Assembly (NCBI RefSeq): GCF_023935105.1
Contig: NZ_CP096040.1
Location: 4,569,001 to 4,633,000 of the forward strand
DNA from: Caulobacter segnis
GTDB taxonomy: Bacteria; Pseudomonadota; Alphaproteobacteria; Caulobacterales; Caulobacteraceae
Length of the DNA stretch: 64,000 bases
Direction of reading: 5' to 3'
Shown: piece by piece, positions 41,595 through 50,174 of the stretch
Layout of the letters: each line of letters begins with the position of its first letter
Numbering within the stretch: position 1 is the first letter of the stretch
The notes under the pieces: model-generated
The model's input: only the letters and a program-made list of their open reading frames with translations
Database searches by the model: none
What the model was told of the DNA's origin: nothing
Translations under genes and position numbers: made by a program

Positions 41595-43514
41595 CTACTG
41601 AACCCCCAGCTCGAACGGCGTCGCCGGCAAGCCGGTCGCTCCGTACAGGTTGATGATCGGGCTGTCGGCCCAGGCGTAGCGGACCTTGGTCGCGCCGCCC
41701 GCGCCCACGAGGCGCACGCTCGCCCCCTCGAGGCTGGCGTCGACGAAGCGGCAGCCGGCCGCGTCGCAGGCCTCGAAGCCGATCGGGCGGGCCGCGCCGT
41801 AGACGACGGCGGGCTGGTCCAGGCTCACCACCACGTCGGCGCCGTCGCGACGGGCCGCCAGCGGGGCCGGGCCGGCGGCCAGCAGACCGGTCTCGCCATA
41901 GGCGATCTTGCGCGCCAGCAAGGCCAGGCGCTGGCCGACGCGGGCCTTGTCGGCCGGGTGGATGTCGTAGGGCGAGCCGATGTCGACCGCGCTGGCCATG
42001 CCGACCTTGGGATCGGCAGCCGTCACCCGGCGCTGGACGTCGCGCAGGGCGGCCCAGCCGGACTCCTGGACGCCCGGCTTCTGAGGTCCGAAGGCGGCCA
42101 GCTGGACCAGCAGGAACGGCTGAGCCCCGAAGGCTTTCCGCCAGTCGGCGATCATGGCCGGCATCAGGCGGGCGTAGTTGTCGGCCTCGGTGACATTGGC
42201 CTCGCCCTGGTACCAGGCGAAACCCTTGACCCCGTAGGGGACCAGCGGCGCGATCATGCCGTTGCGCAGGGTGGTCAGGCCGCTGGCCCCCAGCCACGGC
42301 GCGTTGGGCGGCAGCGAGGTCTGGGCCAAGGGCGCGGCGACCTTGTAGCGCCAGGTCCCACTCAGCGGCGCGACGGTCCCGTCGTCGAACCTCAGCCCCT
42401 TGTCGGCGGCCTTGCCCCAGGTTCCGCCGCCGCCGCCGGTGTCGATAGCCCGGACGGCGATGACGTTGCGGCCGGCTCTCAGCACGCCCGGCGCGAGGCG
42501 GTAGTTCCGGGGCGCGTTCCAGCTCTGGGTCGCCCCGACCTCGCGGCCGTTGAGGAAGGTGGTGTCCATGTCGTCGACCGGACCCAGGGCCAGGGTGGCG
42601 CCCTGCGTCGCCTTGGCCCTGGTCAGGGTGACCTCGGTGCGCAGCCAGATCACGCCGTCGAAGGTCTCGAGGCCGGGATTGGTCTCCCAGAACTGCTCCA
42701 TCGGCATGGTCTTCCACGCCTTGTCGTCCAGGCCGGGCTTGTGGCCGTCGTTGGCCGCGCCCAGCTTGGCGGTCGCCCAGCCGTCCAGCATGGCGGCCCA
42801 CTTGGCCTGGCCCAGGGCCGGGTCGCGGGCGTAGTCGTCGAGAACCGCCAAGCCCTCGTCATAGGACTTCAGCGCCGTCAGGCCCTCGCGGCTGATCCAG
42901 TCCTGGATCACCGAGCCGCCCCAGGTCGCGTCGATCAGGCCGATGGGGACGCCCTGGGATTTGCGCAGGTCCTTGCCCAGGAAGAAGCAGGCGGCGCTGA
43001 AATTGGCCGCCGTCTCGGGGGTGGCGGCGTTCCAGACGACGCCGGCCGGCAGGTCGTCCTTCGGCGCGGGACTGCTGATCTTGCCGGTCTGCAGCAGCCG
43101 GATGTCGGGGTCGCCCGCGCTGGCCACCTCGCCGTCGCCGGCCAGGGCGCGGCGCAGCGGATATTCCATGTTCGACTGGCCCGAGCACAGCCAGACGTCG
43201 CCCATGACCAGGTCCGAGACGGTCTGGGTTCCGGTGTCGGTCTTCACGAACAGGGTGAGAGGCGGCCCGCCGGCCGGACGCGCGGGCAGGACGGCGCTCC
43301 AGCGGCCCAGGGCGTCGGCGGTGACGAGCGCGCCGGTCTCGGCGAGCCCCACCACCACGGTGGACCTCGGCGCCGTCTTGCCCCAGACCCGGATGGGCTG
43401 GTCGCGCTGCAGCACCGCGTGGTCGCTGAACACCGAGGCCAGCGGCGCGGCGGCGGCCAAGAGGGGGGCAGAAAGGCCCATCGCGGTGGCCAGGATCAGG
43501 GCTTTCAGCCGCAT
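41595..43514 (-). CDS. Exported SGNH acetylesterase with inserted jelly-roll (CE20/sialate O-acetylesterase-like)
   Basis: A 639-residue esterase. Signal peptide (ILATAMGLSAPLLAAAA), then an N-terminal beta domain (FSDHAVLQRDQPIRVWG). The SGNH nucleophile is in WLCSGQSNMEYPL near 108-120. The fold is interrupted at about residues 230-370 by a beta-galactosidase-like jelly roll (TFDGVIWLRTEVTL, then DDMDTTFLNGREVG and NYRLAPGVLRAGRNVIAVRAID). It resumes with FAWYQGEANVTEADNY near 425 and ends with the Asp-His block SPYDIHPADKARVG near 515. A split SGNH of this design is the CE20 xyloglucan acetylesterase architecture first described in Xanthomonas. With GH35, GH31 and GH3 nearby, removal of acetyl groups from xyloglucan galactose is likely. 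Confidence 0.85.
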   Translation of the reverse strand: MRLKALILATAMGLSAPLLAAAAPLASVFSDHAVLQRDQPIRVWGKTAPRSTVVVGLAETGALVTADALGRWSAVLPARPAGGPPLTLFVKTDTGTQTVSDLVMGDVWLCSGQSNMEYPLRRALAGDGEVASAGDPDIRLLQTGKISSPAPKDDLPAGVVWNAATPETAANFSAACFFLGKDLRKSQGVPIGLIDATWGGSVIQDWISREGLTALKSYDEGLAVLDDYARDPALGQAKWAAMLDGWATAKLGAANDGHKPGLDDKAWKTMPMEQFWETNPGLETFDGVIWLRTEVTLTRAKATQGATLALGPVDDMDTTFLNGREVGATQSWNAPRNYRLAPGVLRAGRNVIAVRAIDTGGGGGTWGKAADKGLRFDDGTVAPLSGTWRYKVAAPLAQTSLPPNAPWLGASGLTTLRNGMIAPLVPYGVKGFAWYQGEANVTEADNYARLMPAMIADWRKAFGAQPFLLVQLAAFGPQKPGVQESGWAALRDVQRRVTAADPKVGMASAVDIGSPYDIHPADKARVGQRLALLARKIAYGETGLLAAGPAPLAARRDGADVVVSLDQPAVVYGAARPIGFEACDAAGCRFVDASLEGASVRLVGAGGATKVRYAWADSPIINLYGATGLPATPFELGVQ

Positions 43515-43553
43515 GGGTCTTTCCTTCTTTCAGATGGTCCCAACCCTCGCTCC

Positions 43554-43677
43554 GTCTTCCCGGCGAAAGCCGGGACCCAGATTCATCCTGAGCGGTTGGG
43601 ATGGTCGCGCCAACGGCCGGATCCAGTTCACAAGCGCCCTGGGTTCGATCTGGACCCCGGCTTTCGCCGGGGAGATC
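43554..43677. repeat. 124-bp dispersed intergenic repeat, copy 2 (inverted)
   Basis: It starts GTCTTCCCGGCGAAAGCC and ends GGCTTTCGCCGGGGAGATC, and is the inverted copy of 19099-19222. It lies between the CE20-like and GH3 genes, which are on the same strand, so it would be within their common transcript if there is one. Confidence 0.8.
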
Positions 43678-43689
43678 GGATGAGGGGCG

Positions 43690-46173
43690 CTACCGCGCCG
43701 TGGGCGGACAAACCGCCCCGGCCGGATCCGTCGTCAGCTTCACATTGGCGATCGACACCTTGAAGGCGCCGGCCGTGGCCAGCTCGAACGGCGCGACGAC
43801 CTTGGTCACGTCGGTCCCGGCGGCCTGGAAGCATTTCAGCGGGATCTTGACACTGGCCCACTGGCCGGTCGGGGTTCCGGCCGGCGGGGTGACGTCCAGC
43901 CGGCCCGCGCCCATGGCCAGCACGACCGGCTGGGTCGCCGGGGCGTCCAGGCGATAGTCGAAGGCCAGGACCATCTCGGCGTTGGTCTGGAAGCTCAGGT
44001 CCAGCGGCTTGTCGCCGACGATGGCCAGCCGGGCCGGCGTGTCGCCCGCGAAGGTGATCTGGCGACCGGCCTCCTGGACGTTGCCGGCGTCGACCGGCGC
44101 CAGCCGCACCGCCGTCGACGGCGAGGCCCTGAACGCGAACGGCGCCGGGGTCTTGCCGCCGACGAAGTAGCTCACGGCGTTGTCGGCCACGGCCTTCACG
44201 CCCGAGACTTCCGAAAGCTTGCCGACCTTTCCGGGCCTGGCGTAGGTCAGGCCATAGCCATAGGCGAACAGCGGGTCATACCCCTTGTCGCCCTTGTTCA
44301 GGTGGAACTGGTCGGCGCGCTTGGGCCAGCTGAACGACAGCTTGCCGTGGAAGTCGTTGCGCGGCTTGCCGGCCTTGTCGCCCACCAGCACGTCGGCGAC
44401 GCCGCCGCCTTCCGAGCCCGGCAGCCAGGCGGCCACGAAGGCGTCTGAAGCGTTGATCTCGGGATTGACCCACAGCGGCCGGCCGCTGAGGAACACGGCC
44501 ACCACCGGCACGCCCTTGGCCTTCAGGCTCTTGAGCAGGGCCAGGTCGGTCTTGGCGCCCGGCTGATACTCCAGCGAGGTCTTGAGGTCGCCGACACCCT
44601 CCGCATACGGATTTTCACCGAAGACGACGATGGCCACGTCGGGCTTCTTGTCGAACGAGCCGTCCACCGACAGGGTCGCCGAGCCGCCGCCGGCCTCGAC
44701 CGCGGTCTTGACGCCGGCATAGATCGACTCCGCATTCGGGAAGTCGGCGTTGGTGTTGCCCGTGCCCTGCCACGACAGGGTCCAGCCGCCCGACTGCTTG
44801 CCGATGTCGTCCGCGCCCGAGCCGGCGACCAGCACGGTCGCGCTGGCCTTCACCGGCAGGACGCCGTCGTTCTTGAGCAGGACCAGCGACTTGCGCACCG
44901 CCTCGCGGGCGATGGCGCGGTGCTCGGGCGAACCGATCACGCCCTCGCGGCCCTCATAGGGACGGGCGGCCTGGAACAGGCCCATCTTGGCCTTGACCCG
45001 CAGGATGCGGCGGACCGCGTCGTCCAGCCGGGCCATCGGGATCACGCCCGACTTCACCTCGGCCAGGGTGTTGGCGTACAGCGCCTTCCAGCTGTCGGGG
45101 GCCATGAACATGTCGAGGCCGGCGTTGATCGAGGCCGGGCAGTCGGTGGGCTTGCAGCCCTGCACCTGGCCGTGGCCGTTCCAGTCGCCGACGATGAAGC
45201 CGTCGAAGCCCATCTTGCCCTTCAGCACGTCGGTCAGCAGGCTCTTGTTGCCGTGCATCTTCTGGCCGTTCCAGCTGTTGAACGAGGCCATGATGGTCAG
45301 GGTCCCGGCGTTGATGGCCGGCACATAGCCCTGGGCGTGGACGCGGATCAGCTCGTCCTCGGAAACCTTGGTGTTCCCTTGGTCGACGCCGTTCTCGGTG
45401 CCGCCGTCGCCCAGGAAGTGCTTGGCGCTGGCCGCCACGTGGCCCTGCTGGATCACGCCGCCCCCTCCTCCCGTAAAGGGGCTGACCGCGCCCTGCAGAC
45501 CCAGGATCATCTCGCCGGCATATTGGCGGATGATGGCGGGATCTTCCGAATAACCCTCGTAGGTGCGGCCCCAGCGGTCGTCGCGCGGCGCGGCCAGGGT
45601 CGGGCCGAACGCCCAGTCGAAGCCGGCGGCCGAGGTCTCGTAGGCGGTGGCCTTGCCGATGCGGCGGATCAGCTCGGGATCACGGGCCGCGCCCAGCGCG
45701 ATATTGTGCGGGAAGAGCACGGCTCCGACGACATTGTTGTCGCCATGCACGGCGTCGATGCCAAACATCAACGGCACGTGCGTCCCGCCCGGACGCTGGG
45801 CCGCGGCCTCGCGGAACGCCTTGGCGGTGTCGACCCAGGGCTTCTGCGGCGAGCGGTCGGGCGCGCCCAGCGGCGGCGAGCTGCCCCCGCCCAGGATCGA
45901 GCCCAGCGGATAGGTCTTGAGGTCCTCGGGCTTGATCGAGCCGATATCGGCCTGAATGACCTGACCGACCTTCTCTTCCAGGGTCAGCTTGGCCATCAGG
46001 TCGGTGACGAAGGCCTCGGTGGCCTGGTCGACCAGGCCTTGGCTCTTGGCGGCCGGCCACTTGGCGGGATGGGCGGTGCTGGAATTGGCCTCTTGGGGCC
46101 CGGTCTGGGCCATCGCCGCGCCAGACAGAAAGGTCGACGCCGCCAGGGCGACGCACAGGGTCTTGGTCTTCAT
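43690..46173 (-). CDS. GH3-family exo-beta-glucosidase
   Basis: An 827-residue exported glycosidase. Signal peptide (MKTKTLCVALAASTFLSGAAMAQ), a TIM barrel with LTLEEKVGQVIQADIG and HVPLMFGIDAVHGDNN, the nucleophile Asp in GFIVGDWNGHGQV near 318-330, then the alpha/beta sandwich (VVAVFLSGRPLW, AFVAAWLPGSEGGGVADVL) and a C-terminal beta domain (from about KTPAPFAFRASPS). The domain order resembles ExoP-type GH3 enzymes. It would release glucose from de-branched xyloglucan or cello-oligosaccharides. The ATG at 46173 has GGGGAG upstream. It is divergent from GH29, with two operator-like palindromes between them. Confidence 0.9.
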   Translation of the reverse strand: MKTKTLCVALAASTFLSGAAMAQTGPQEANSSTAHPAKWPAAKSQGLVDQATEAFVTDLMAKLTLEEKVGQVIQADIGSIKPEDLKTYPLGSILGGGSSPPLGAPDRSPQKPWVDTAKAFREAAAQRPGGTHVPLMFGIDAVHGDNNVVGAVLFPHNIALGAARDPELIRRIGKATAYETSAAGFDWAFGPTLAAPRDDRWGRTYEGYSEDPAIIRQYAGEMILGLQGAVSPFTGGGGGVIQQGHVAASAKHFLGDGGTENGVDQGNTKVSEDELIRVHAQGYVPAINAGTLTIMASFNSWNGQKMHGNKSLLTDVLKGKMGFDGFIVGDWNGHGQVQGCKPTDCPASINAGLDMFMAPDSWKALYANTLAEVKSGVIPMARLDDAVRRILRVKAKMGLFQAARPYEGREGVIGSPEHRAIAREAVRKSLVLLKNDGVLPVKASATVLVAGSGADDIGKQSGGWTLSWQGTGNTNADFPNAESIYAGVKTAVEAGGGSATLSVDGSFDKKPDVAIVVFGENPYAEGVGDLKTSLEYQPGAKTDLALLKSLKAKGVPVVAVFLSGRPLWVNPEINASDAFVAAWLPGSEGGGVADVLVGDKAGKPRNDFHGKLSFSWPKRADQFHLNKGDKGYDPLFAYGYGLTYARPGKVGKLSEVSGVKAVADNAVSYFVGGKTPAPFAFRASPSTAVRLAPVDAGNVQEAGRQITFAGDTPARLAIVGDKPLDLSFQTNAEMVLAFDYRLDAPATQPVVLAMGAGRLDVTPPAGTPTGQWASVKIPLKCFQAAGTDVTKVVAPFELATAGAFKVSIANVKLTTDPAGAVCPPTAR

Positions 46174-46211
46174 ACTCCCCAACTCTTCTCGTTTGCCGCC
46201 AAGCACGGCGG

Positions 46212-46225
46212 GGACAACGCTGTCA
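46212..46225. promoter_or_regulatory. Operator-like site before GH3
   Basis: The minus strand reads TGACAGCGTTGTCC, related to TGATAGCGTTGTCA at 57165. It lies 39 bp upstream of the GH3 start. Confidence 0.5.
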
Positions 46226-46323
46226 TACCCCTGGACGCTGGTCCATAGCCTGCTTATTTTGTATGACAAATACGCAGAATAAACGGGGTTGGGAACTCTT
46301 AATGACGGCTCGGGCTCACTTTT

Positions 46324-46337
46324 TGACAGCGCTAACA
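46324..46337. promoter_or_regulatory. Xylose-type operator in the GH3/GH29 divergent promoter
   Basis: TGACAGCGCTAACA matches the xyl operator at 11 to 12 of 14 positions with the same AGCGCT centre. Between it and the site at 46212 lies an AT-rich partial palindrome, TTATTTTGTATGACAAATAC and the following GCAGAATAA (46254-46282). That segment probably holds the divergent promoters. Confidence 0.65.
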
Positions 46338-46447
46338 ACCTACGCCGCTTGGGCGTGTATCAGGCCGACGCCCCAGCCCCAGGATCCCGTGCATAAGGTC
46401 CAGGAAGACAGCTTTGGGGAATTCATGAAAGCTGCTGAAGCCCGCCG

Positions 46448-47926
46448 ATGACCTTCACCCGCAGAGATCTGATCGCCAGCGGCGCCGCCCTCGCCGCCAC
46501 CCCTGCCCTCGCCGCCGCGAAAGGCCCGTTCCAGCCCAGCTGGGAGTCCCTGGCCGCCGGCTACCAGGTCCCGGACTGGTTCCGCGACGCCAAGCTCGGC
46601 ATCTGGTCGCACTGGGGCCCGCAGTGCGTTCCCGAGTACGGCGACTGGTACGGCCGCCAGATGTATATCCAGGGCAACCCGGTCTACGAGCACCACGTGA
46701 AGACCTACGGCCATCCGGCCGACTTCGGCTTCATGCAGTTCATCCCGCGCTGGAAGGCCCAGAACTGGGATCCGGAAGGGCTGATGAAGAAGTATGTCGC
46801 CGCGGGCGCGAAATACTTCATGTCGATGGCCAACCACCACGACAATCTCGACATGTTCGACAGCCGCCACCATGGCTGGAACACCACGCGGATCGGCCCC
46901 AAGCGCGACATCGTCGGGACCTGGGCCAAGGTCGCCCGCGCCCACGGCCTGAAGTTCGCCGTCTCCAACCACAGCGCCCACGCCTGGCACTGGTGGCAGA
47001 CGGCCTATGGCTACGACGCCGAAGGGCCGCGCAAGGGCCAGCGCTACGACGCCTTCAACCTGACCAAGGCCGCCGGCAAGGGCCAGTGGTGGCAGGGCCT
47101 GGATCCGCAGGACCTCTACACGGGCCGCAACATGGTCATTCCCGACGGCTTCGACAGCATCAAGGCCGCCAACGCCTGGCATGACCAGCACGACGGCGAA
47201 TGGATCGAGGCCCCGCCGCCGAACAATCCGGCCTTCGTCCGCAACTGGCTGCTGCGCCAGAACGACTTGGCCGACCGCTACAAGCCCGACATGGTCTATT
47301 TCGACAACTACACCCTGCCGCTGGGCCAGACGGGCCTGGAGGCGGCCGCGCGCTACTACAACGACGCGGTCCAGCGCCTGGGGCGGACCGACGTTGTGGT
47401 GACGGGCAAGAAGCTCTCGCCCCTGCAGCGGCGCGGCATCGTCGAGGACGTCGAGCGCGGCTTCTCCGACCGCCTGCGGCCCGAGCCGTGGCAGACCGAC
47501 ACCTGCATCGGCGAATGGCACTACAGCCGCCCGCTCTATGAGCGCGACGGCTACAAGTCGGGCCGCGACGTCATCCAGCGCCTGCTCGACGTGGTCAGCA
47601 AGAACGGCTGCCTGATGGTGTCGATCCCGATGCGCGGCGACGGCACGATCGACGAGAAGGAAGAGAAGGTGCTGGCCGACATGGCCGGCTGGATCGCGGT
47701 CAATGGCGAGGCGATCTATGGCACGCGCCCCTGGCGGGTGTTCGGCGAGGGCCCGACCAAGCTGGTCGAGGGCATGATGAACGAGGGCGGGGCCAAGCCG
47801 TTCGAGGCGACCGACATCCGCTTCACGACCAAGGCCGGCGCGCTCTACGCCCTGCCGATGGCCTGGCCCGCGGGGGCGCTGAAGATCGAGAGCCTGGGGG
47901 CGCTCCCGGCGAGGTGCGGCGCGTGA
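46448..47926 (+). CDS. GH29-family alpha-L-fucosidase, frameshifted near the C-terminus
   Basis: A Tat-like signal (FTRRDLIASGAALAATPALA) precedes a GH29 barrel: WFRDAKLGIWSHWGPQCVPEYG near 37-58, ANHHDNLDMFDSRHHGWN near 128-145, and the nucleophile Asp region KPDMVYFDNYTLP near 280-292. The catalytic domain is complete. The frame ends early at TGA 47924-47926 after LGALPARCGA. The expected beta-sandwich end (EVRRVTLLGGGDPLP) continues in another frame to TAG at 48049-48051. One missing G in the run around 47907-47910 would explain it. This could be a real mutation or a sequencing error. The enzyme would remove fucose from xyloglucan side chains. Confidence 0.85.
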   Translation: MTFTRRDLIASGAALAATPALAAAKGPFQPSWESLAAGYQVPDWFRDAKLGIWSHWGPQCVPEYGDWYGRQMYIQGNPVYEHHVKTYGHPADFGFMQFIPRWKAQNWDPEGLMKKYVAAGAKYFMSMANHHDNLDMFDSRHHGWNTTRIGPKRDIVGTWAKVARAHGLKFAVSNHSAHAWHWWQTAYGYDAEGPRKGQRYDAFNLTKAAGKGQWWQGLDPQDLYTGRNMVIPDGFDSIKAANAWHDQHDGEWIEAPPPNNPAFVRNWLLRQNDLADRYKPDMVYFDNYTLPLGQTGLEAAARYYNDAVQRLGRTDVVVTGKKLSPLQRRGIVEDVERGFSDRLRPEPWQTDTCIGEWHYSRPLYERDGYKSGRDVIQRLLDVVSKNGCLMVSIPMRGDGTIDEKEEKVLADMAGWIAVNGEAIYGTRPWRVFGEGPTKLVEGMMNEGGAKPFEATDIRFTTKAGALYALPMAWPAGALKIESLGALPARCGA

Positions 47927-48051
47927 CCCTGCTGGGCGGCGGCGATCCCCTGCCCTTCCGCCGTGAGGCGGGCGGCCTGGTCGTCGACCTGCCCGAACGT
48001 CGGCCGGCCTTCACCCCCGCGCTGAAGATCGAGGGGCCGGGGCTGGTTTAG
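47911..48051 (+). pseudogene. Shifted C-terminal end of the GH29 gene
   Basis: Translated from 47911, this reads EVRRVTLLGGGDPLPFRRE and then AGGLVVDLPERRPAFTPALK, ending IEGPGLV and TAG. That is the usual last beta strands of GH29 enzymes (VTLLG, then GLxVxLP). There is no start codon or ribosome site of its own, so it belongs to the preceding gene, shifted by one base. Confidence 0.8.
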
Positions 48052-48060
48052 GGCTCAAGA

Positions 48061-48087
48061 AAAAGGGGCGAGCCGATGGCTCGCCCC
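48061..48087 (-). terminator. Rho-independent terminator of the first flagellin gene
   Basis: On the minus strand GGGGCGAGCC-ATC-GGCTCGCCCC is a perfect 10-bp stem followed by TTTTT. It lies 42 bp after the flagellin stop. Confidence 0.88.
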
Positions 48088-48128
48088 AGGGTCTCCAGCG
48101 ACCAAGACGACGGTCGCGAGGGGAAGGT

Positions 48129-48947
48129 TTAGCGGAACAGGCTCAGAATTGACGAGGTCGACTGGTTCGCGATCGACAGGGCCTGGATGCCCAACTGCTG
48201 TTTGGTCTGCAGCGACTGCAGCTTGGCGCTTTCCTTGGCCAGATCCGCGTCCACCAGGTTGCCGACGCCGGCGTCCAGGCTGTCCTGCAGCTTGCCGACG
48301 AAGGTCAGGTGGGTGTCCAGGCCGGTCGAGGCCGTACCCAGCGAGGCCAGCTTGTTGGTGGCCGTCTGGATGGCGTCCGACAGGTCCGAAAGCTTGGCCT
48401 TGGCGTCGGCGGCGTCGGTGAAGGTCGTGCCGACCAGGCCCAGGCCGTCCAGCGACAGGGTCTGGGCGTTGACGGTGAAGCCGTCGCCATCCGAGTTGGC
48501 CAGGAAGGTCATCTTGGTGGTCTTGCCGTCCGCGATGCTGACGCCGTTGAACTTGGAGTTCGTCGCGGCCTTGGTGATCTGGTCACGGAGCGACTCGTAG
48601 TCGGTCTTCAGCGCGTTGAACGAGGCGGTGTTCAGCGAGGTGTCGGAAGCGGCAAGGGCCTTTTCCTTCATCTTGCCCAGCAGGTCGGTGATGGTGTCGC
48701 CAGCGGCCAGGGCCACGTCGATCGTGGACTGACCGCGCTGCAGCGAGTCCTTCACGGCGTTCAACGACGAGGCGGTGGAGGATTGGGTCTTGGCCATCGC
48801 CCAGATCGCGCCGTTGTCCTTGGCGCTGGCGATCTTCTTGCCGGTGTTGATGCGCTGCTGAGTGACTTGCAGCTCGGCATTCGTGGTGTTCAGATTTTGC
48901 AGGGCGATCAGCGCCCCGGCGTTCGTATTGATGCTGTTCAAAGGCAT
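48129..48947 (-). CDS. Flagellin (beta-type, FljM/N/O-like)
   Basis: A 272-residue filament protein. It has a conserved N-terminal D0/D1 (SINTNAGALIALQNLNTTNAEL, then QQRINTGKKIASAKDNGA) and C-terminal D1/D0 (ATNKLASLGTASTGLDTHLTF, QQLGIQALSIANQSTSSILSLF), with a short variable centre. It is about 90% identical to the next gene. I start at the ATG at 48947 (MPLNSINTN), which has GGGAG upstream; the ORF extends further without support. In C. crescentus the beta-flagellin cluster fljMNO lies in the same general region as the acrAB-nodT genes. Export is through the flagellar secretion system. Confidence 0.92.
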   Translation of the reverse strand: MPLNSINTNAGALIALQNLNTTNAELQVTQQRINTGKKIASAKDNGAIWAMAKTQSSTASSLNAVKDSLQRGQSTIDVALAAGDTITDLLGKMKEKALAASDTSLNTASFNALKTDYESLRDQITKAATNSKFNGVSIADGKTTKMTFLANSDGDGFTVNAQTLSLDGLGLVGTTFTDAADAKAKLSDLSDAIQTATNKLASLGTASTGLDTHLTFVGKLQDSLDAGVGNLVDADLAKESAKLQSLQTKQQLGIQALSIANQSTSSILSLFR

Positions 48948-48960
48948 ACGAAACACTCCC

Positions 48961-49010
48961 ATTCGAGGTGTTCCGGTGTCATTTTGACGACCGGCGGGCA
49001 TTTTGCCCGT
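48961..49010 (-). ncRNA. Structured 5' leader of flagellin gene 1
   Basis: On the minus strand it contains the stem GGGCAAAATGCCC (48996-49008) and the stem-like GTCAAAATGAC (48978-48988), followed by ACACCTCGAAT before the ribosome site. The same block precedes flagellin gene 2 at the same distance. It is a candidate FlbT-binding leader. Confidence 0.6.
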
Positions 49011-49215
49011 CGCGACAATATGACGCTGCGTCTTTCGATATCCTTGATACGCGACCTCGCGGGCGGGTTGAACCGACCTTTTTCCTTAATATTCCGCCTC
49101 CACGCGTTAGTACTTGTTATCAAAACACGGAAATTCGCCTCCGGAAGCCGAGTCCAGGCGCGAGGGTTTCACCGCTCGATTCCAGCCGCGTGCGCCCGAA
49201 GAGATCATGACAAAG

Positions 49216-49242
49216 AAAAAGGGCGAGTCCGAAGACTCGCCC
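49216..49242 (-). terminator. Rho-independent terminator of the second flagellin gene
   Basis: On the minus strand GGGCGAGTC-TTCG-GACTCGCCC is a 9-bp stem with a stable TTCG tetraloop, followed by TTTTT. It lies 46 bp after the flagellin stop. Confidence 0.88.
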
Positions 49243-49287
49243 CGATCGACGACCTAAATCGCCGAAGTCCGATTAGAGCGTGAACTC

Positions 49288-50106
49288 TTAGCGGAAAAGG
49301 CTGAGGATCGACGAGCTTGAGGAGTTCGCGATCGACAGGGCCTGGATGCCCAGCTGTTGCTTGGTCTGCAGCGACTGCAGCTTGGCGCTTTCCTTGGCCA
49401 GATCGGCGTCGACCAGGTTGCCCACACCGGCGTCCAGGCTGTCCTGCAGCTTGCCGACGAAGGTCAGGTGGGTGTCGAGGCCGGTCGAGGCCGTACCCAG
49501 CGAGGCCAGCTTGTTGGTGGCGGTCTGGATGGCGTCGGCCAGGTCGGTCAGCTTGGTCTTGGCGTCGGCGGCGCTGGTGAAGGTCGTGCCGGCCAGGCCC
49601 AGGCCGTCCAGCGTCAGGGTCTTGGCGTTGACGGTGAAGGCGTCGCCGTCCGAGTTGGCCAGGAAGGCCAGCTTGGTGGTCTTGCCGTCGGCGATGCTGA
49701 CGCCATTGAACTTGGCGTTCGTGGCGGCCTTCTCGATCTGGTCGCGCAGCGACTCGTAGTCCGTCTTCAGCGCGTTGAACGAGGCGGTGTTCAGCGAGGT
49801 GTCGGAAGCGGCCAGGGCCTTTTCCTTCATCTTGCCCAGCAGGTCGGTGATGGTGTCACCAGCGGCCAGCGCGACGTCGATCGTGGACTGACCGCGTTGC
49901 AGCGAGTCCTTCACGGCGTTCATGCTGTTGGACGTGCCTTGCTGCGTCTTGGCCATGGCCCAGACGGCGCCGTTGTCCTTGGAGCTGGCGATCTTCTTGC
50001 CGGTGTTGATGCGCTGCTGGGTGACCTGCAGCTCAGAGTTCGTGCTGTTGAGGTTCTGCAGGGCGATCAGGGCCCCGCTGTTCGTGTTGATGCTGTTCAG
50101 CGCCAT
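49288..50106 (-). CDS. Flagellin (beta-type, FljM/N/O-like), second copy
   Basis: A 272-residue flagellin, the same length as its neighbour and nearly identical in sequence. Differences cluster in the centre (TFTSAADAKTKLTDLADAIQ against TFTDAADAKAKLSDLSDAIQ) and at a few surface positions (NSGAL, SSKDNGAVW, SNSMNAVKD). N- and C-termini match the filament core helices. The ATG at 50106 follows AGGAGTTGTTTCGTA. Each gene has its own leader and terminator, so the two are separate transcripts and not one operon. Confidence 0.92.
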   Translation of the reverse strand: MALNSINTNSGALIALQNLNSTNSELQVTQQRINTGKKIASSKDNGAVWAMAKTQQGTSNSMNAVKDSLQRGQSTIDVALAAGDTITDLLGKMKEKALAASDTSLNTASFNALKTDYESLRDQIEKAATNAKFNGVSIADGKTTKLAFLANSDGDAFTVNAKTLTLDGLGLAGTTFTSAADAKTKLTDLADAIQTATNKLASLGTASTGLDTHLTFVGKLQDSLDAGVGNLVDADLAKESAKLQSLQTKQQLGIQALSIANSSSSSILSLFR

Positions 50107-50121
50107 TACGAAACAACTCCT

Positions 50122-50172
50122 ATTCGAGGTGTTCCGGCGTCGTTTTGACGACCGGTGGGCCTTTTGCCCGCC
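50122..50172 (-). ncRNA. Structured 5' leader of flagellin gene 2
   Basis: On the minus strand GGCGGGCAAAAGGCCC (stem GGGC/GCCC, plus-strand 50157-50169) and GTCGTCAAAACGAC (perfect 5-bp stem with CAAA loop, plus-strand 50138-50151) are followed by GCCGGAACACCTCGAAT. This parallels the leader at 48961. Confidence 0.6.
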
Positions 50173-50174
50173 AG

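Noticed and set aside
46263..46451. 62-codon frame ending in ATGA with the GH29 start
   Set aside because: It contains the operator at 46324 and the divergent promoter region, has no ribosome site, and its sequence looks random.
48309..50148. Long plus-strand frames antisense to the flagellins
   Set aside because: Both arise in the same relative frame because the two flagellin genes are near-identical; translation is Gly/Gln/Val repeats without a domain.
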